Source: an uncultured Ruminiclostridium sp. (lineage in GTDB: Bacteria > Bacillota > Clostridia > Oscillospirales > Ruminococcaceae). Taken from it: a stretch of 29,945 nucleotides of DNA. Made by a program: the position numbers and the translations under genes. The notes beneath the pieces were generated by a model that saw only the letters and a list, made by a program, of their open reading frames with translations, searched no databases and was not told where the DNA came from. Shown here piece by piece: positions 16,452-24,466 of this stretch (within the stretch, counting starts at the first letter, position 1; every line of letters starts with the position of its first letter). The DNA lies in NCBI GenBank assembly GCA_934462775.1, contig CAKSIR010000011.1, positions 1 through 29,945 on the forward strand, in the 5' to 3' direction.

Positions 16452-16841
16452 ATGGGCGTTATTGAAATTATTTCAGCGATTTTACTTATACTTGCGTGCG
16501 TATTCATTATTGTAATCGTACTTATGCAGGATTCAAAGCAGGGTATGTCACAGACAATCACAGGCGCAAGCGCTGATAACTACTATCAGAAGAACTCAGG
16601 AAGAACAAACGAGGCAAAGCTTGCCAAGGGTACAAAGGCAGCAGCAATCGCATTCTTCGTAATCACACTTCTCGTAAACGTAATCGCTATTTATTTTAAG
16701 GGCGACAGCTCAGCGACAACAAACAACTCAGCAGCTGTAACAACAGCAGTTACAACAACTGCCGAGCCAACAGAATCAGACGCGGCTGCCGATGATACAG
16801 CAAGCGACGCTGCGGCAGATACAACAACAGCTGCTGAATAA
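16452..16841 (+). CDS. secG: SecG preprotein translocase subunit with long Thr/Ala/Asp-rich tail
   Basis: 129 residues; ordinary SecG proteins of Firmicutes are about 75-80. GGAGG lies nine bases before the ATG at 16452. Residues 1-80 are a normal SecG: helix IISAILLILACVFIIVIVLMQ, the conserved loop DSKQGMSQTITGAS, and a second helix AAIAFFVITLLVNVIAIYF. About 45 extra residues follow, rich in Thr, Ala, Asp and Glu (VTTAVTTTAEPTESDAAADD onward). With the usual SecG topology this tail lies outside the membrane. rnr follows, an arrangement common in Gram-positives. Confidence 0.93.
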   Translation: MGVIEIISAILLILACVFIIVIVLMQDSKQGMSQTITGASADNYYQKNSGRTNEAKLAKGTKAAAIAFFVITLLVNVIAIYFKGDSSATTNNSAAVTTAVTTTAEPTESDAAADDTASDAAADTTTAAE

Positions 16842-16858
16842 GCTTACAGTGAATAGTG

Positions 16859-16886
16859 AAAAGGGCGAGTATATCGCCCTTTTTTT
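16859..16886 (+). terminator. Terminator after secG
   Basis: AAAAGGGCGA (16859-16868) with TCGCCCTTTT (16874-16883), 5-base loop, T-run. No clear promoter lies between it and rnr, so partial read-through is likely. Confidence 0.8.
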
Positions 16887-16948
16887 GCAAATAAATATAA
16901 TGTAAAGACATTGTAAAATCGGAAATGCGAATTTAAAGGATGAAAAAA

Positions 16949-19075
16949 ATGAAAAACAAGTTTAGAAAAATGATTATTGCCGTTCTGCTTGATTCGGGAA
17001 AGGACGGTCTTTCAGAGGGAAAGCTGCTTAATGCCCTCGGTACGTCAAAAAAGGACAAAAAACGTGTTTTAGGCGTTTGTGACGCACTTGAGCGCGACAA
17101 CATCATCGGTTATTCAAAGGGAAAGGTCTATCTCAAGGGCTACAAGAAATATTTCGAGGGAGAAATTACCCGCGTCAGCAAATCCTTCGGCTTTGTTGCC
17201 AACGAGAAAAACGGCGAGGAATGCTTTGTTACAGGCAAAATGCTGCGCGGCGCTGTTCCGGGCGACCGCGTTCTCGCAAAGATAACCGAATTCAAGAACG
17301 AAAACAACCGCTCCGATACTGCGGAGGTTGTGCTTATTCTTGAGGAAAGCGAAGCCGTTCTCACAGGAACTATCGTATCCGAAAACGGCGAGCTTAAGCT
17401 TGAACCGTACAGCTTCGTATCGAGAGAGCCGCTGTTTATCCACAGCTACGGCGGAAACAGCCTTAAAGCAGGCGACAAGGTGCAGTTTAAGCTCCACGAG
17501 CGCAGCGAGCACCACTCCGAACACACCGTTGACATTGTGTCCGTTTACGGCAATGCGGAGCTTGCCAAGGTTTCCGTAGACGCGTATATTGATGAAAAGT
17601 CAATTCACACCGAGTTCCCCGAGGAAGCCATTACCGAAGCCAAGAAAATCGAGCTTTACGGCATTAAGCAGTCGGAAATCGACAGCCGTCTTGACCTGCG
17701 CCGCCTGCCTATTTTCACAATCGACGGCGCTGACACAAAGGATATTGACGACGCAATCAGCATCGAGAAAACCGCTGACGGCTTTAAGCTGGGCGTTCAC
17801 ATTGCGGACGTTTCATATTATGTAAAAAAAGGCTCAGCCCTTGACAAGGAAGCTTTTCAGCGCGGCACAAGCATTTACATTGCAGACAGGGTTATCCCGA
17901 TGCTGCCAAAGGAGCTGAGCAACGGAATCTGCTCCCTTAATCCGCAGACCGACCGTCTTGCTTTTTCCTGCTTGATGGACATTGCGGAAAACGGAGAAAT
18001 AAAGAAATTCAAGTTTGTAAAAACGGTTATTCGTTCAAGGGTGCAGGGCGTTTATAAGGAAATAAACGCAATTCTTGACGGCAGCGCAGACGAAGCTGTC
18101 AAGGCGAAATACAGCGAAGTTCTGAATGAAATTCCCGTTATGAATCAGCTTGCCGCCATTCTGCAAAGGAACAGAGAAAACCGCGGCGCGCCTGAAATTG
18201 ATACGGTTGAAACCAAGATAATCTGCGATGAAAATGGCAGATGCATTGACATCAAGCCGAGAGAACGTGGCGTTTCCGAGGGAATTATCGAGGAATTTAT
18301 GCTCTGCGCAAACAACTGCGCCGCAAAGCTTGCGATGGAGGAGGAGTTCCCATTTGTTTACCGAATCCATGAAGCGCCTGCATCCGAAAAGCTGGTTCAG
18401 CTCGGCGAAACGCTGACGCTTATGGGCGCTGACAGCTTAGGCATAAACGAAAAATCCACCGCAGGCGACCTTGCAAATATTCTGAAAAAGGCAAAGGACG
18501 ACCCGAAGTATCAGATTATCAACAAGCTTGTTCTGCGTACAATGATGAAAGCGAAGTATTCGGAAGTCCCTGTGGGACATTTCGGTCTTGTTATGAAGGA
18601 ATACGCTCACTTCACCTCTCCTATCAGACGCCTTGCGGACCTGTCAATTCACCGTATTCTGTCCGACTATGTAAACCCCGAAAACCGTTCAAAGCTGAAC
18701 AAACGCTATACAAAATTTGCCGCCGAGGCTGCTCTCCGCGCAAGCAATACCGAGCTTGTTGCGGTGAACGCCGAGCGCGACTGCGACAAGTTTTACATGG
18801 CGGAATATATCAAGAAGCACATTGGCGAGGAATTTGACGGCATTATTTCGGGCGTAATCAACAACGGCTTTTTCGTTGAGCTGCCAAATACCGTTGAGGG
18901 ACGGGTTGATACCACCGCCCTGCCGACAGGCATTTACGAGGTGCAGAATAACATTGCACTTGTGGATACGTTGTCGGGAAAGGCTTATACAATAGGCGAC
19001 CCGGTTAAAATCGTTGTTGCAGGCGCAAATGTTTCAAGCGGACTTATTGACTTTGCGCTTAAAGCCGATGTTTAA
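16949..19075 (+). CDS. rnr: Ribonuclease R
   Basis: 708 residues. A processive 3'-to-5' exoribonuclease that degrades structured RNA. The ATG at 16949 has AAAGGA eight bases upstream; the ATG at 16940 overlaps that site and cannot use it. Order: N-terminal winged-helix-like segment (1-70), cold-shock domains (about 70-215, FEGEITRVSKSFGFV), RNB catalytic domain (about 240-560) with the metal-binding aspartates in TIDGADTKDIDDAIS (D259, D265, D267, D268), and a C-terminal S1 domain (GEEFDGIISGVINNGFFVEL). The long basic tail of some RNase R proteins is missing. smpB, often next, is replaced here by thrS. Confidence 0.96.
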   Translation: MKNKFRKMIIAVLLDSGKDGLSEGKLLNALGTSKKDKKRVLGVCDALERDNIIGYSKGKVYLKGYKKYFEGEITRVSKSFGFVANEKNGEECFVTGKMLRGAVPGDRVLAKITEFKNENNRSDTAEVVLILEESEAVLTGTIVSENGELKLEPYSFVSREPLFIHSYGGNSLKAGDKVQFKLHERSEHHSEHTVDIVSVYGNAELAKVSVDAYIDEKSIHTEFPEEAITEAKKIELYGIKQSEIDSRLDLRRLPIFTIDGADTKDIDDAISIEKTADGFKLGVHIADVSYYVKKGSALDKEAFQRGTSIYIADRVIPMLPKELSNGICSLNPQTDRLAFSCLMDIAENGEIKKFKFVKTVIRSRVQGVYKEINAILDGSADEAVKAKYSEVLNEIPVMNQLAAILQRNRENRGAPEIDTVETKIICDENGRCIDIKPRERGVSEGIIEEFMLCANNCAAKLAMEEEFPFVYRIHEAPASEKLVQLGETLTLMGADSLGINEKSTAGDLANILKKAKDDPKYQIINKLVLRTMMKAKYSEVPVGHFGLVMKEYAHFTSPIRRLADLSIHRILSDYVNPENRSKLNKRYTKFAAEAALRASNTELVAVNAERDCDKFYMAEYIKKHIGEEFDGIISGVINNGFFVELPNTVEGRVDTTALPTGIYEVQNNIALVDTLSGKAYTIGDPVKIVVAGANVSSGLIDFALKADV

Positions 19076-19115
19076 TAAAAATCGAAATCGGCACAGCTGA
19101 AATCGCCAAAACCCC

Positions 19116-19144
19116 TTGACATTCCTCGAAAATTGTGCTAAATT
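19116..19144 (+). promoter_or_regulatory. Promoter of the thrS T-box transcript
   Basis: TTGACA (19116-19121), 17-bp spacer, TAAATT (19139-19144) with extended -10 TGC. Confidence 0.75.
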
Positions 19145-19150
19145 AGTGGT

Positions 19151-19393
19151 AAACAAAAAAGCACTGACGGAAAGAGTAACCGTAAAGGCTCAACCAGAGA
19201 TGAGGAATATTAGCTGAAATTTCCTCTTTGAGATAATATGGCGAAAACCACTCCTGAGCTGTACTGTGATGAATAGTACCGTACTTCTGCGTTAAAGAAT
19301 AAGGCTTGATTGAGCCGAAGTGAAAATTCAAGGTGGAACCGTGCTGTATGCACCCTTGGAACAGAGTTTCTCTGTCCTTGGGTGCTTTTTTGT
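19151..19393 (+). promoter_or_regulatory. T-box riboswitch leader, threonine-specific
   Basis: The canonical T-box sequence AAGGTGGAACCGTGC (19330-19344) offers UGGA to the tRNA acceptor end; UGGA fits a tRNA with discriminator U, as tRNA-Thr commonly has. A terminator stem (19350-19386, GCACCC...GGGTGC) overlaps it and is followed by TTTTTT. Stem I shows AGTA on its 5' side (near 19175) and GAAAACCAC on its 3' side, giving specifier codon ACC (19247-19249, Thr) followed by A. Uncharged tRNA-Thr should stabilise the antiterminator and allow thrS transcription. Exact stem I pairing was not computed. Confidence 0.93.
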
Positions 19394-19422
19394 TTATATC
19401 TGTATTTAAAGGAGTAAACATC

Positions 19423-21183
19423 ATGAAAGTAATCAACAAAAATGGAAATGTAAGCGAATGTTCATTTGAAAGCGAGGAAGGCAGAATTGCGTTCCGCCAC
19501 ACAACAGCCCATGTGCTTGCGCAGGCTGTAAAGCGCCTTTATCCCGATGTAAAACTGACAATAGGCCCTGCAATTGCAGACGGATTTTACTACGATTTCG
19601 ACTGCGAAAAGCCATTTACCCACGAGGACTTTCCTGCTATCGAAGCCGAAATGCACAAAATTGTCAGGGAAAACCTGCCCCTTGAGCAGTTTAATCTGCC
19701 GAGAGCCGAAGCAATTGCGCTCATGGAAAAGCAGAACGAACCGTACAAGATTGAGCTTATCAACGACCTGCCCGAGAACGAGGTTCTCAGCTTTTTCAAG
19801 CAGGGAGATTTTGTTGACCTGTGCGCAGGACCTCATTTGAAAACAACAGGCGCAGTAGGCGCATTCAAGCTTACAAGCGTTGCAGGCGCTTATTGGCGCG
19901 GCGATGAGAAGAACAAAATGCTTTGCAGAATTTACGGTACCGCATTTCCTAAAGCCGCCGACCTTGAAGCCCACCTTGCACAGATTGAAGAAGCAAAGCG
20001 CCGCGACCACCGCAAGCTTGGCAGACAGCTTGGACTGTTCGAGCTTATGGACGAGGGCGTTGGTATGCCGTTCTTCCTTCCTGACGGAATGACGCTGAAA
20101 AACACGCTTATCAGCTACTGGCGTGAAATCCATCAACGGGAGGGATATGTTGAAATTCAGACGCCAATGATGCTGAACCGCAAGCTGTGGGAAACATCAG
20201 GTCACTGGGACCACTACAAAGACAATATGTACACAACGAAAATCGATGACGAGGAGTACGCAATCAAGCCGATGAACTGCCCGGGCGGAATGCTTGTGTA
20301 TAAATCAAAGCCCCGTTCCTACCGTGATTTGCCTATCAGAATGGGCGAGCTTGGACTGGTCCATCGTCATGAGAAATCGGGCGCGCTGCACGGACTGTTC
20401 AGAGTGCGCTGCTTCACACAGGACGACGCTCATATATTCATGACTGAGGGTCAGATCACTGACGAAATAATCGGCGTTGTAAGGCTTATCGACGAGGTTT
20501 ACTCAATGTTCGGCTTTAAGTACCATGTTGAGCTTTCAACACGCCCCGAAAACAGTATCGGCTCAGATTCAGACTGGGAGCTTGCAACAAACGGACTTAA
20601 AACCGCCCTCGACAAGCTTGGACTGCCTTACGTTATCAACGAGGGGGACGGCGCATTTTACGGACCTAAAATTGACTTCCACCTTGAGGACAGCATTGGC
20701 AGAACTTGGCAGTGCGGCACAATTCAGCTTGATTTCCAGCTTCCCCAGCGATTCAACGCCGAGTACACAGGCGCAGACGGTGAAAAACATCGCCCAATCA
20801 TGATTCACCGCGTTGTTTTCGGCTCGATAGAGCGCTTTATCGGAATCCTCATTGAGCATTACGCAGGCAAGTTCCCGCTTTGGCTCGCACCATGTCAGGT
20901 GAAAATCCTGCCTGTTTCGGATAAGTTTGCAGGCTATTGCAAGGAAGTGTCAGACAAGCTGAAAGCAAGCGGAATACGCTGCGATACTGATTCACGAACA
21001 GAGAAGGTCGGCTACAAAATCCGTGAGGCGCAGCTGATGAAAACTCCGTATATGCTGATTTTGGGAGCAAACGAGGCTGAAAAAGGCACAATCTCCATTC
21101 GCTCAAGAAACGGCGAAACTTCCGAATGTAACATTGACGATTTCATCGATAAGCTTAAAGTTGAAATCGCAAATCGTAAATAA
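19423..21183 (+). CDS. thrS: Threonyl-tRNA synthetase lacking the N-terminal TGS domain
   Basis: 586 residues; the common form has about 640. The ATG at 19423 follows AAAGGAG; the frame stays open upstream only through the T-box terminator. After about 20 residues the protein goes straight into the editing domain (HTTAH at 26-30, DLCAGPH), so the TGS domain is absent. The class II core has ETSGHWDHYKDNMY, MNCPGGM, ALHGLFRVRCFTQDDAHIF and MIHRVVFGSIERF, supplying the zinc ligands Cys, His and His. The anticodon-binding domain ends the protein (SRTEKVGYKIREAQLMKTPYM). A T-box controls it. Confidence 0.96.
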   Translation: MKVINKNGNVSECSFESEEGRIAFRHTTAHVLAQAVKRLYPDVKLTIGPAIADGFYYDFDCEKPFTHEDFPAIEAEMHKIVRENLPLEQFNLPRAEAIALMEKQNEPYKIELINDLPENEVLSFFKQGDFVDLCAGPHLKTTGAVGAFKLTSVAGAYWRGDEKNKMLCRIYGTAFPKAADLEAHLAQIEEAKRRDHRKLGRQLGLFELMDEGVGMPFFLPDGMTLKNTLISYWREIHQREGYVEIQTPMMLNRKLWETSGHWDHYKDNMYTTKIDDEEYAIKPMNCPGGMLVYKSKPRSYRDLPIRMGELGLVHRHEKSGALHGLFRVRCFTQDDAHIFMTEGQITDEIIGVVRLIDEVYSMFGFKYHVELSTRPENSIGSDSDWELATNGLKTALDKLGLPYVINEGDGAFYGPKIDFHLEDSIGRTWQCGTIQLDFQLPQRFNAEYTGADGEKHRPIMIHRVVFGSIERFIGILIEHYAGKFPLWLAPCQVKILPVSDKFAGYCKEVSDKLKASGIRCDTDSRTEKVGYKIREAQLMKTPYMLILGANEAEKGTISIRSRNGETSECNIDDFIDKLKVEIANRK

Positions 21184-21237
21184 TTTAACGATTATCGTTA
21201 AAAAATGCTTGACAAACATATAATGTTGTGATACAAT
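21184..21237 (+). promoter_or_regulatory. Promoter with a perfect Fur/PerR-like palindrome
   Basis: TTGACA (21209-21214), 17-bp spacer, TACAAT (21232-21237). Six bases upstream of the -35 box stands TTTAACGATTATCGTTAAA (21184-21202), a perfect 19-bp palindrome around one central base. It shares the core GATTATCGTTA with the site in front of rubrerythrin. The upstream position would suit activation or bending as well as repression. Confidence 0.65.
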
Positions 21238-21278
21238 ACAGTTACATTAGAAAATATTCATGGGAAAGGAACTGTATT

Positions 21279-21836
21279 ATGAAAACAACAAGAAAGAACT
21301 TCGGCGAACTGTGCAAAATGTTCAGAATATTTTCCGCCGTCATTGAAGTATTCATGATAGTCGGCGCTGCAATGTATCTCATAAACGCAATCTGGCTGCT
21401 TACAATCGGAAACGCCTCAATCCGCTTGGGCAGTATATCATTCCATGCACCTTTTATCTCGGTTAAAAGCGAACAGTTTGCAGCAGAAGTGCAAATCCTC
21501 TGCCTTATCACAATGGTAACGCTGTTTCTTGTCTGCCTGTTTGCAAAAAAGATTTTTTCAAAGCTTGAAAAATCTGAAACTCCGTTTATTCCCGAACTGC
21601 CTGCCAAAATTTATGCAATAGGGCTTACACTGATAATCGGCACAGGCGCGTCTATTATTTTACGCATTATAAGCGAATTAGTTGCAGGCTTCAACAACGC
21701 AGATGTCAACACTGACTCGCTTTATAATGCGGGGCTTGACTCGTCGGTAATGATTATAGGCGCTTTCCTGCTTGCGTTAAGCTATGTATTTGAACATGGT
21801 CTGAAGCTTCAGCAGGAATCGGACGAAACTCTGTAA
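21279..21836 (+). CDS. DUF2975-type membrane protein
   Basis: 185 residues. Four hydrophobic segments are visible (about 15-40, 65-90, 105-130 and 150-170), with a short cytoplasmic N-terminus. The pattern and the downstream small regulator match the DUF2975 family, whose function is unknown. Start ATG at 21279 follows GAAAGGA. The XRE gene begins 9 bases after its stop. The pair sits behind a Fur/PerR-like palindrome, which hints at metal or peroxide control. Confidence 0.7.
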   Translation: MKTTRKNFGELCKMFRIFSAVIEVFMIVGAAMYLINAIWLLTIGNASIRLGSISFHAPFISVKSEQFAAEVQILCLITMVTLFLVCLFAKKIFSKLEKSETPFIPELPAKIYAIGLTLIIGTGASIILRIISELVAGFNNADVNTDSLYNAGLDSSVMIIGAFLLALSYVFEHGLKLQQESDETL

Positions 21837-21845
21837 GGTGGAAAT

Positions 21846-22058
21846 ATGGCAATAATTTTAAGACTTGACAGAGTAATGGCTGACCGCAAAATGTCTTTGA
21901 ATGAACTTTCCGAAAAAGTCGGTGTTGCAAATGTGAATTTGTCAAAAATCAAGACAGGAAAAATAAGCGCAATACGTTTTTCCACTCTCAACGCAATATG
22001 CAAAGCGCTTAACTGTCAGCCGGGGGATATTATGGAATACGCCCCCGACGATGAATAA
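21846..22058 (+). CDS. Small XRE-family regulator (YozG-like)
   Basis: 70 residues, almost all a Cro/CI helix-turn-helix: LDRVMADRKMSLNELSEKVG, then VNLSKIKTGKISAIRFSTLNAICKALNCQPGDIMEY. This is the YozG type that commonly follows DUF2975 genes. AAGGTGG, overlapping the upstream stop, is its ribosome site, so it is co-translated with the membrane protein. It probably regulates its own operon (inference). Confidence 0.88.
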   Translation: MAIILRLDRVMADRKMSLNELSEKVGVANVNLSKIKTGKISAIRFSTLNAICKALNCQPGDIMEYAPDDE

Positions 22059-22094
22059 AAAACTCCCGCACAAGCTGTCTGTGCGGGAGTTTTT
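22058..22094. terminator. Bidirectional terminator between convergent genes
   Basis: A perfect 14-bp stem, AAAAACTCCCGCAC (22058-22071) with GTGCGGGAGTTTTT (22081-22094). A and T runs on both flanks let it serve the XRE gene (plus) and the FN3/LRR gene (minus). Confidence 0.85.
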
Positions 22095-22121
22095 GGCTGT
22101 TTATACTATGCTGAACGCTGT

Positions 22122-22973
22122 TTAGGAATATAACTCACTGAAATTAGCGGAGGTATAATCCTTGCCGTTATAGGTAACGGTTGCACTGCAATCGGAGAAA
22201 GCGTCTTCAAGGAACTGTACTTTTGTACCGAGGATAATTATGCTCTTAAGGTTTTTACAATCTGCAAACACATCGCATGAAATAAATGTTACCGATTCGG
22301 GAATTATTACAGTCTTGACTGACGGGTTACTTGAAAAAGCGCTGAACGCAATTGCATCTACTGGTAATCCATTTACCCTTGAAGGAAGCTTTACCGTTTC
22401 ATCGCTTCCAATATATGACGTGATTATATAATATTCCTCGTCCTGAGAGCACTCAATCTTAAAGTCGCTTATAGGAGAATCCTTAACCTTGCTTGGGTCA
22501 ATGCTTGAGGCTGAAGAAGCAGCCGTTTCGGATTTTGTCTTAAAAGCAACAGACTTGCACCATGCGCTTACTACGTTATCGGAATTGCGTGCGCGAACCT
22601 GGAAAATATACTTTGTTGACGGATTAAGGTTCTTTATCGTCTTTGCCGTACTCTTAATTTTAGTAATCTTTGTCCACTTGGAGGAGCCGCTTTCCTTGTA
22701 ACGCAGGTCATAAGAAGATGCGCCTGAAGCCTTTTTCCATGTTACCTTGATTGTCGAAGCAGTCTTTTTTGACGCCTTGAGATTGGTTGGAACAGCAGGT
22801 TTCGCCGTTTTGCTTCCGTTAGCGTCATAATAATCTGCGAAAATTTCTACGGTGGTGTATTCGCCAACTGAGCTGTTTTCGGAAACGTCCGCAGCAAATG
22901 CCATCGCTGTGAGAGAAGTCAGCGCCGTTACCGCAGCTAAAACCGCAGCGATTATTTTTTTGCCTAATTTCAT
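22122..22973 (-). CDS. Secreted protein with fibronectin type III and leucine-rich (BspA-like) domains
   Basis: 283 residues. Signal peptide of about 27 residues (MKLGKKIIAAVLAAVTALTS, cleavage near AFA/AD). A fibronectin type III domain covers about 58-148 (VPTNLKASKKTASTIKVTWK to WCKSVAFKTK). After a Ser/Ala linker, residues about 165-270 resemble one or two BspA/LRR_5 repeats (VNGLPVDAIAFSAFSSNPSVKTVIIPESVTFI). No anchor or catalytic domain is visible; an adhesin or binding protein is possible. GGAGG precedes the ATG. Confidence 0.85.
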   Translation of the reverse strand: MKLGKKIIAAVLAAVTALTSLTAMAFAADVSENSSVGEYTTVEIFADYYDANGSKTAKPAVPTNLKASKKTASTIKVTWKKASGASSYDLRYKESGSSKWTKITKIKSTAKTIKNLNPSTKYIFQVRARNSDNVVSAWCKSVAFKTKSETAASSASSIDPSKVKDSPISDFKIECSQDEEYYIITSYIGSDETVKLPSRVNGLPVDAIAFSAFSSNPSVKTVIIPESVTFISCDVFADCKNLKSIIILGTKVQFLEDAFSDCSATVTYNGKDYTSANFSELYS

Positions 22974-23180
22974 TCATTATCCTCCAGAGAGCAATTTTTT
23001 CCATGTAATTTTTTTACACATTTGAATTTTAGTGAAGTTGTGTGGGTGATATGTGATAATATTGTGATAGCAAAGTGAAATATATCGCATATTATCAGTA
23101 TTTGTTGTATTTAGTACAGAGCAGAAATTTCCTGACTAATATGTTTTATAAATACGCAGGATTTTATCTCCGATAAACAA
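22974..23180. other. Gene-free A+T-rich stretch
   Basis: Upstream region of the FN3/LRR gene. It contains several TGTGATA-like words (near 23046-23068) but no promoter with both boxes well placed, and no open frame with a ribosome site. Nothing else was recognised. Confidence 0.4.
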
Positions 23181-23208
23181 AAATCCTCCCCGAAAACGGA
23201 GAGGATTT
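23174..23208 (-). terminator. Terminator of the rplM-rpsI operon
   Basis: Minus strand stem AAATCCTCTCCG (23208-23197) with CGGGGAGGATTT (23192-23181), one mismatch, loop of four, then TTGTTT. Confidence 0.75.
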
Positions 23209-23286
23209 GTTCTGTTCTTTTGTAATGACCAAACGTAATCAAGGCTGCCCCAAACCGCTTTGTAACGCTGTTTGTAAGGGCTGTGA

Positions 23287-23685
23287 TTATCTCTTGGAGA
23301 ACTGAGGAGCGCGACGTGCAGCCTTTAAGCCGTACTTCTTTCTTTCCTTCATTCTTGGGTCACGAGTTAAGAATCCGGCCTTCTTTAATGCAGGACGTAA
23401 TTCTTCGCTGTACTGTAATAATGCTCTTGAAAGGCCGTGACGGATAGCGCCTGCCTGACCTGTAACACCGCCGCCTGCAACTGTGCAAACGATGTCGAAC
23501 TTTTCAGTTGTACCTGTGAGAGCAAGCGGCTGACGAACGATTAACTTTAATGTGTCAAGACCAAAGTAATCGTCAATATCTCTGCCGTTGATTGTAATCT
23601 TGCCGCTGCCAGGGTAAACGCGTACTCTTGCAACAGAATTCTTTCTTCTGCCTGTTCCGTAGTAATATGGCTTTGAATCGTACAT
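23287..23685 (-). CDS. rpsI: 30S ribosomal protein S9
   Basis: 132 residues, usual size. [21 protein letters not shown] at the start, [20 protein letters not shown] in the middle and the basic tail [14 protein letters not shown], which reaches toward the tRNA site on the ribosome, identify it. It follows rplM with a 12-base gap, the standard bacterial pair. Confidence 0.97.
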   Translation of the reverse strand: MYDSKPYYYGTGRRKNSVARVRVYPGSGKITINGRDIDDYFGLDTLKLIVRQPLALTGTTEKFDIVCTVAGGGVTGQAGAIRHGLSRALLQYSEELRPALKKAGFLTRDPRMKERKKYGLKAARRAPQFSKR

Positions 23686-23697
23686 TTCTACCCCTCC

Positions 23698-24126
23698 TTA
23701 AAATTCGAATACTTCTGGCTTCTGAGCAGCGTTCTTGTGTTCAGCGCCTCTGTAAAGACGAACTCTTGTCATTGCCTTGCGGCCAAGTGTTGTGTTTGGA
23801 AGCATACCATAGATAGCGAGCTCCATAGCCTTTTCAGGCTTTTCAGCCATTAACTTGCTGTACTGAACTTCCTTAAGGTGTCCGATCCAGCCTGTGTGCC
23901 ATCTGTAATACTTGTTTTCAAGCTTCTTACCTGTAAGAACTGCCTTTGCGCAGTTAATGATGATTACATGATCGCCGCAGTCTACTGCCGGTGAATAAGT
24001 TGGCTTGTTCTTACCTCTTAAAATGAAAGCTGCCTGAGCTGCTACTCTGCCGAGCGGCTTGCCGGCTGCGTCTAAAATATACCACTTACGTTCTACTGTT
24101 TCAGCTTTTGGCATATAAGTTGACAT
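23698..24126 (-). CDS. rplM: 50S ribosomal protein L13
   Basis: 142 residues. Marks include RKWYILDAAGKPLGRVAAQAA, GDHVIIINCAKAVLTGKK and YGMLPNTTLGRKAMTRVRLYRGAEH. First gene of the rplM-rpsI operon, with AGGAGG before the ATG. The leader of about 57 bases might hold the autoregulatory L13 leader structure, but this was not established. Confidence 0.97.
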   Translation of the reverse strand: MSTYMPKAETVERKWYILDAAGKPLGRVAAQAAFILRGKNKPTYSPAVDCGDHVIIINCAKAVLTGKKLENKYYRWHTGWIGHLKEVQYSKLMAEKPEKAMELAIYGMLPNTTLGRKAMTRVRLYRGAEHKNAAQKPEVFEF

Positions 24127-24190
24127 AATTTAGTTCCTCCTGTTTTATTTTTCTTCGTCGTAAACTCACGTTTTTAACGCAACAATTGAT

Positions 24191-24219
24191 ATTATACAGA
24201 TAAATTATTGGCTTGTCAA
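24191..24219 (-). promoter_or_regulatory. Consensus promoter of rplM-rpsI
   Basis: Minus strand TTGACA (24219-24214), 17-bp spacer, TATAAT (24196-24191): a perfect sigma-A consensus, fitting a highly expressed ribosomal operon. Confidence 0.9.
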
Positions 24220-24356
24220 CAGTTTTTTAAGCATTTTTTCAAATATATCATGATTTCTTTGCAATTCTCTGCTTTTTTTTCGTTTTCTCTCAATTTCTTA
24301 ATCACAAAGTCATGTTTTGAAGCCACTTTTGAAATAGCGCGCATAACACTGTACAT
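24216..24356 (-). CDS. Doubtful small basic ORF between fba and rplM
   Basis: 46 codons from ATG at 24356 to a TGA inside the rplM -35 box. The peptide is Lys-rich and amphipathic-looking (MYSVMRAISKVASKHDFVIK onward). No ribosome site precedes the ATG, and the frame stays open further upstream without a better start. It may be chance in A+T-rich DNA. The rest of the 24220-24420 gap holds nothing recognisable. Confidence 0.2.
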   Translation of the reverse strand: MYSVMRAISKVASKHDFVIKKLRENEKKAENCKEIMIYLKKCLKNC

Positions 24357-24420
24357 ATCTCGCTTTTTCTGCTTTTTTCTTATGTATTGCTGATTTGATG
24401 TTTCATCTGTAAAACCAATG

Positions 24421-24446
24421 AAAAAAGCGGGAGCAAATCCCGCTTT
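24421..24446 (-). terminator. Terminator of fba
   Basis: Minus strand stem AAAGCGGGA (24446-24438) with TCCCGCTTT (24432-24424) followed by TTT. Confidence 0.85.
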
Positions 24447-24466
24447 ATCATATACAGAGCAAGCAA

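Noticed and set aside
24127..24190. An L13 leader RNA structure before rplM.
   Set aside because: The leader is short and I could not establish the conserved fold by eye; a covariance-model search would decide.
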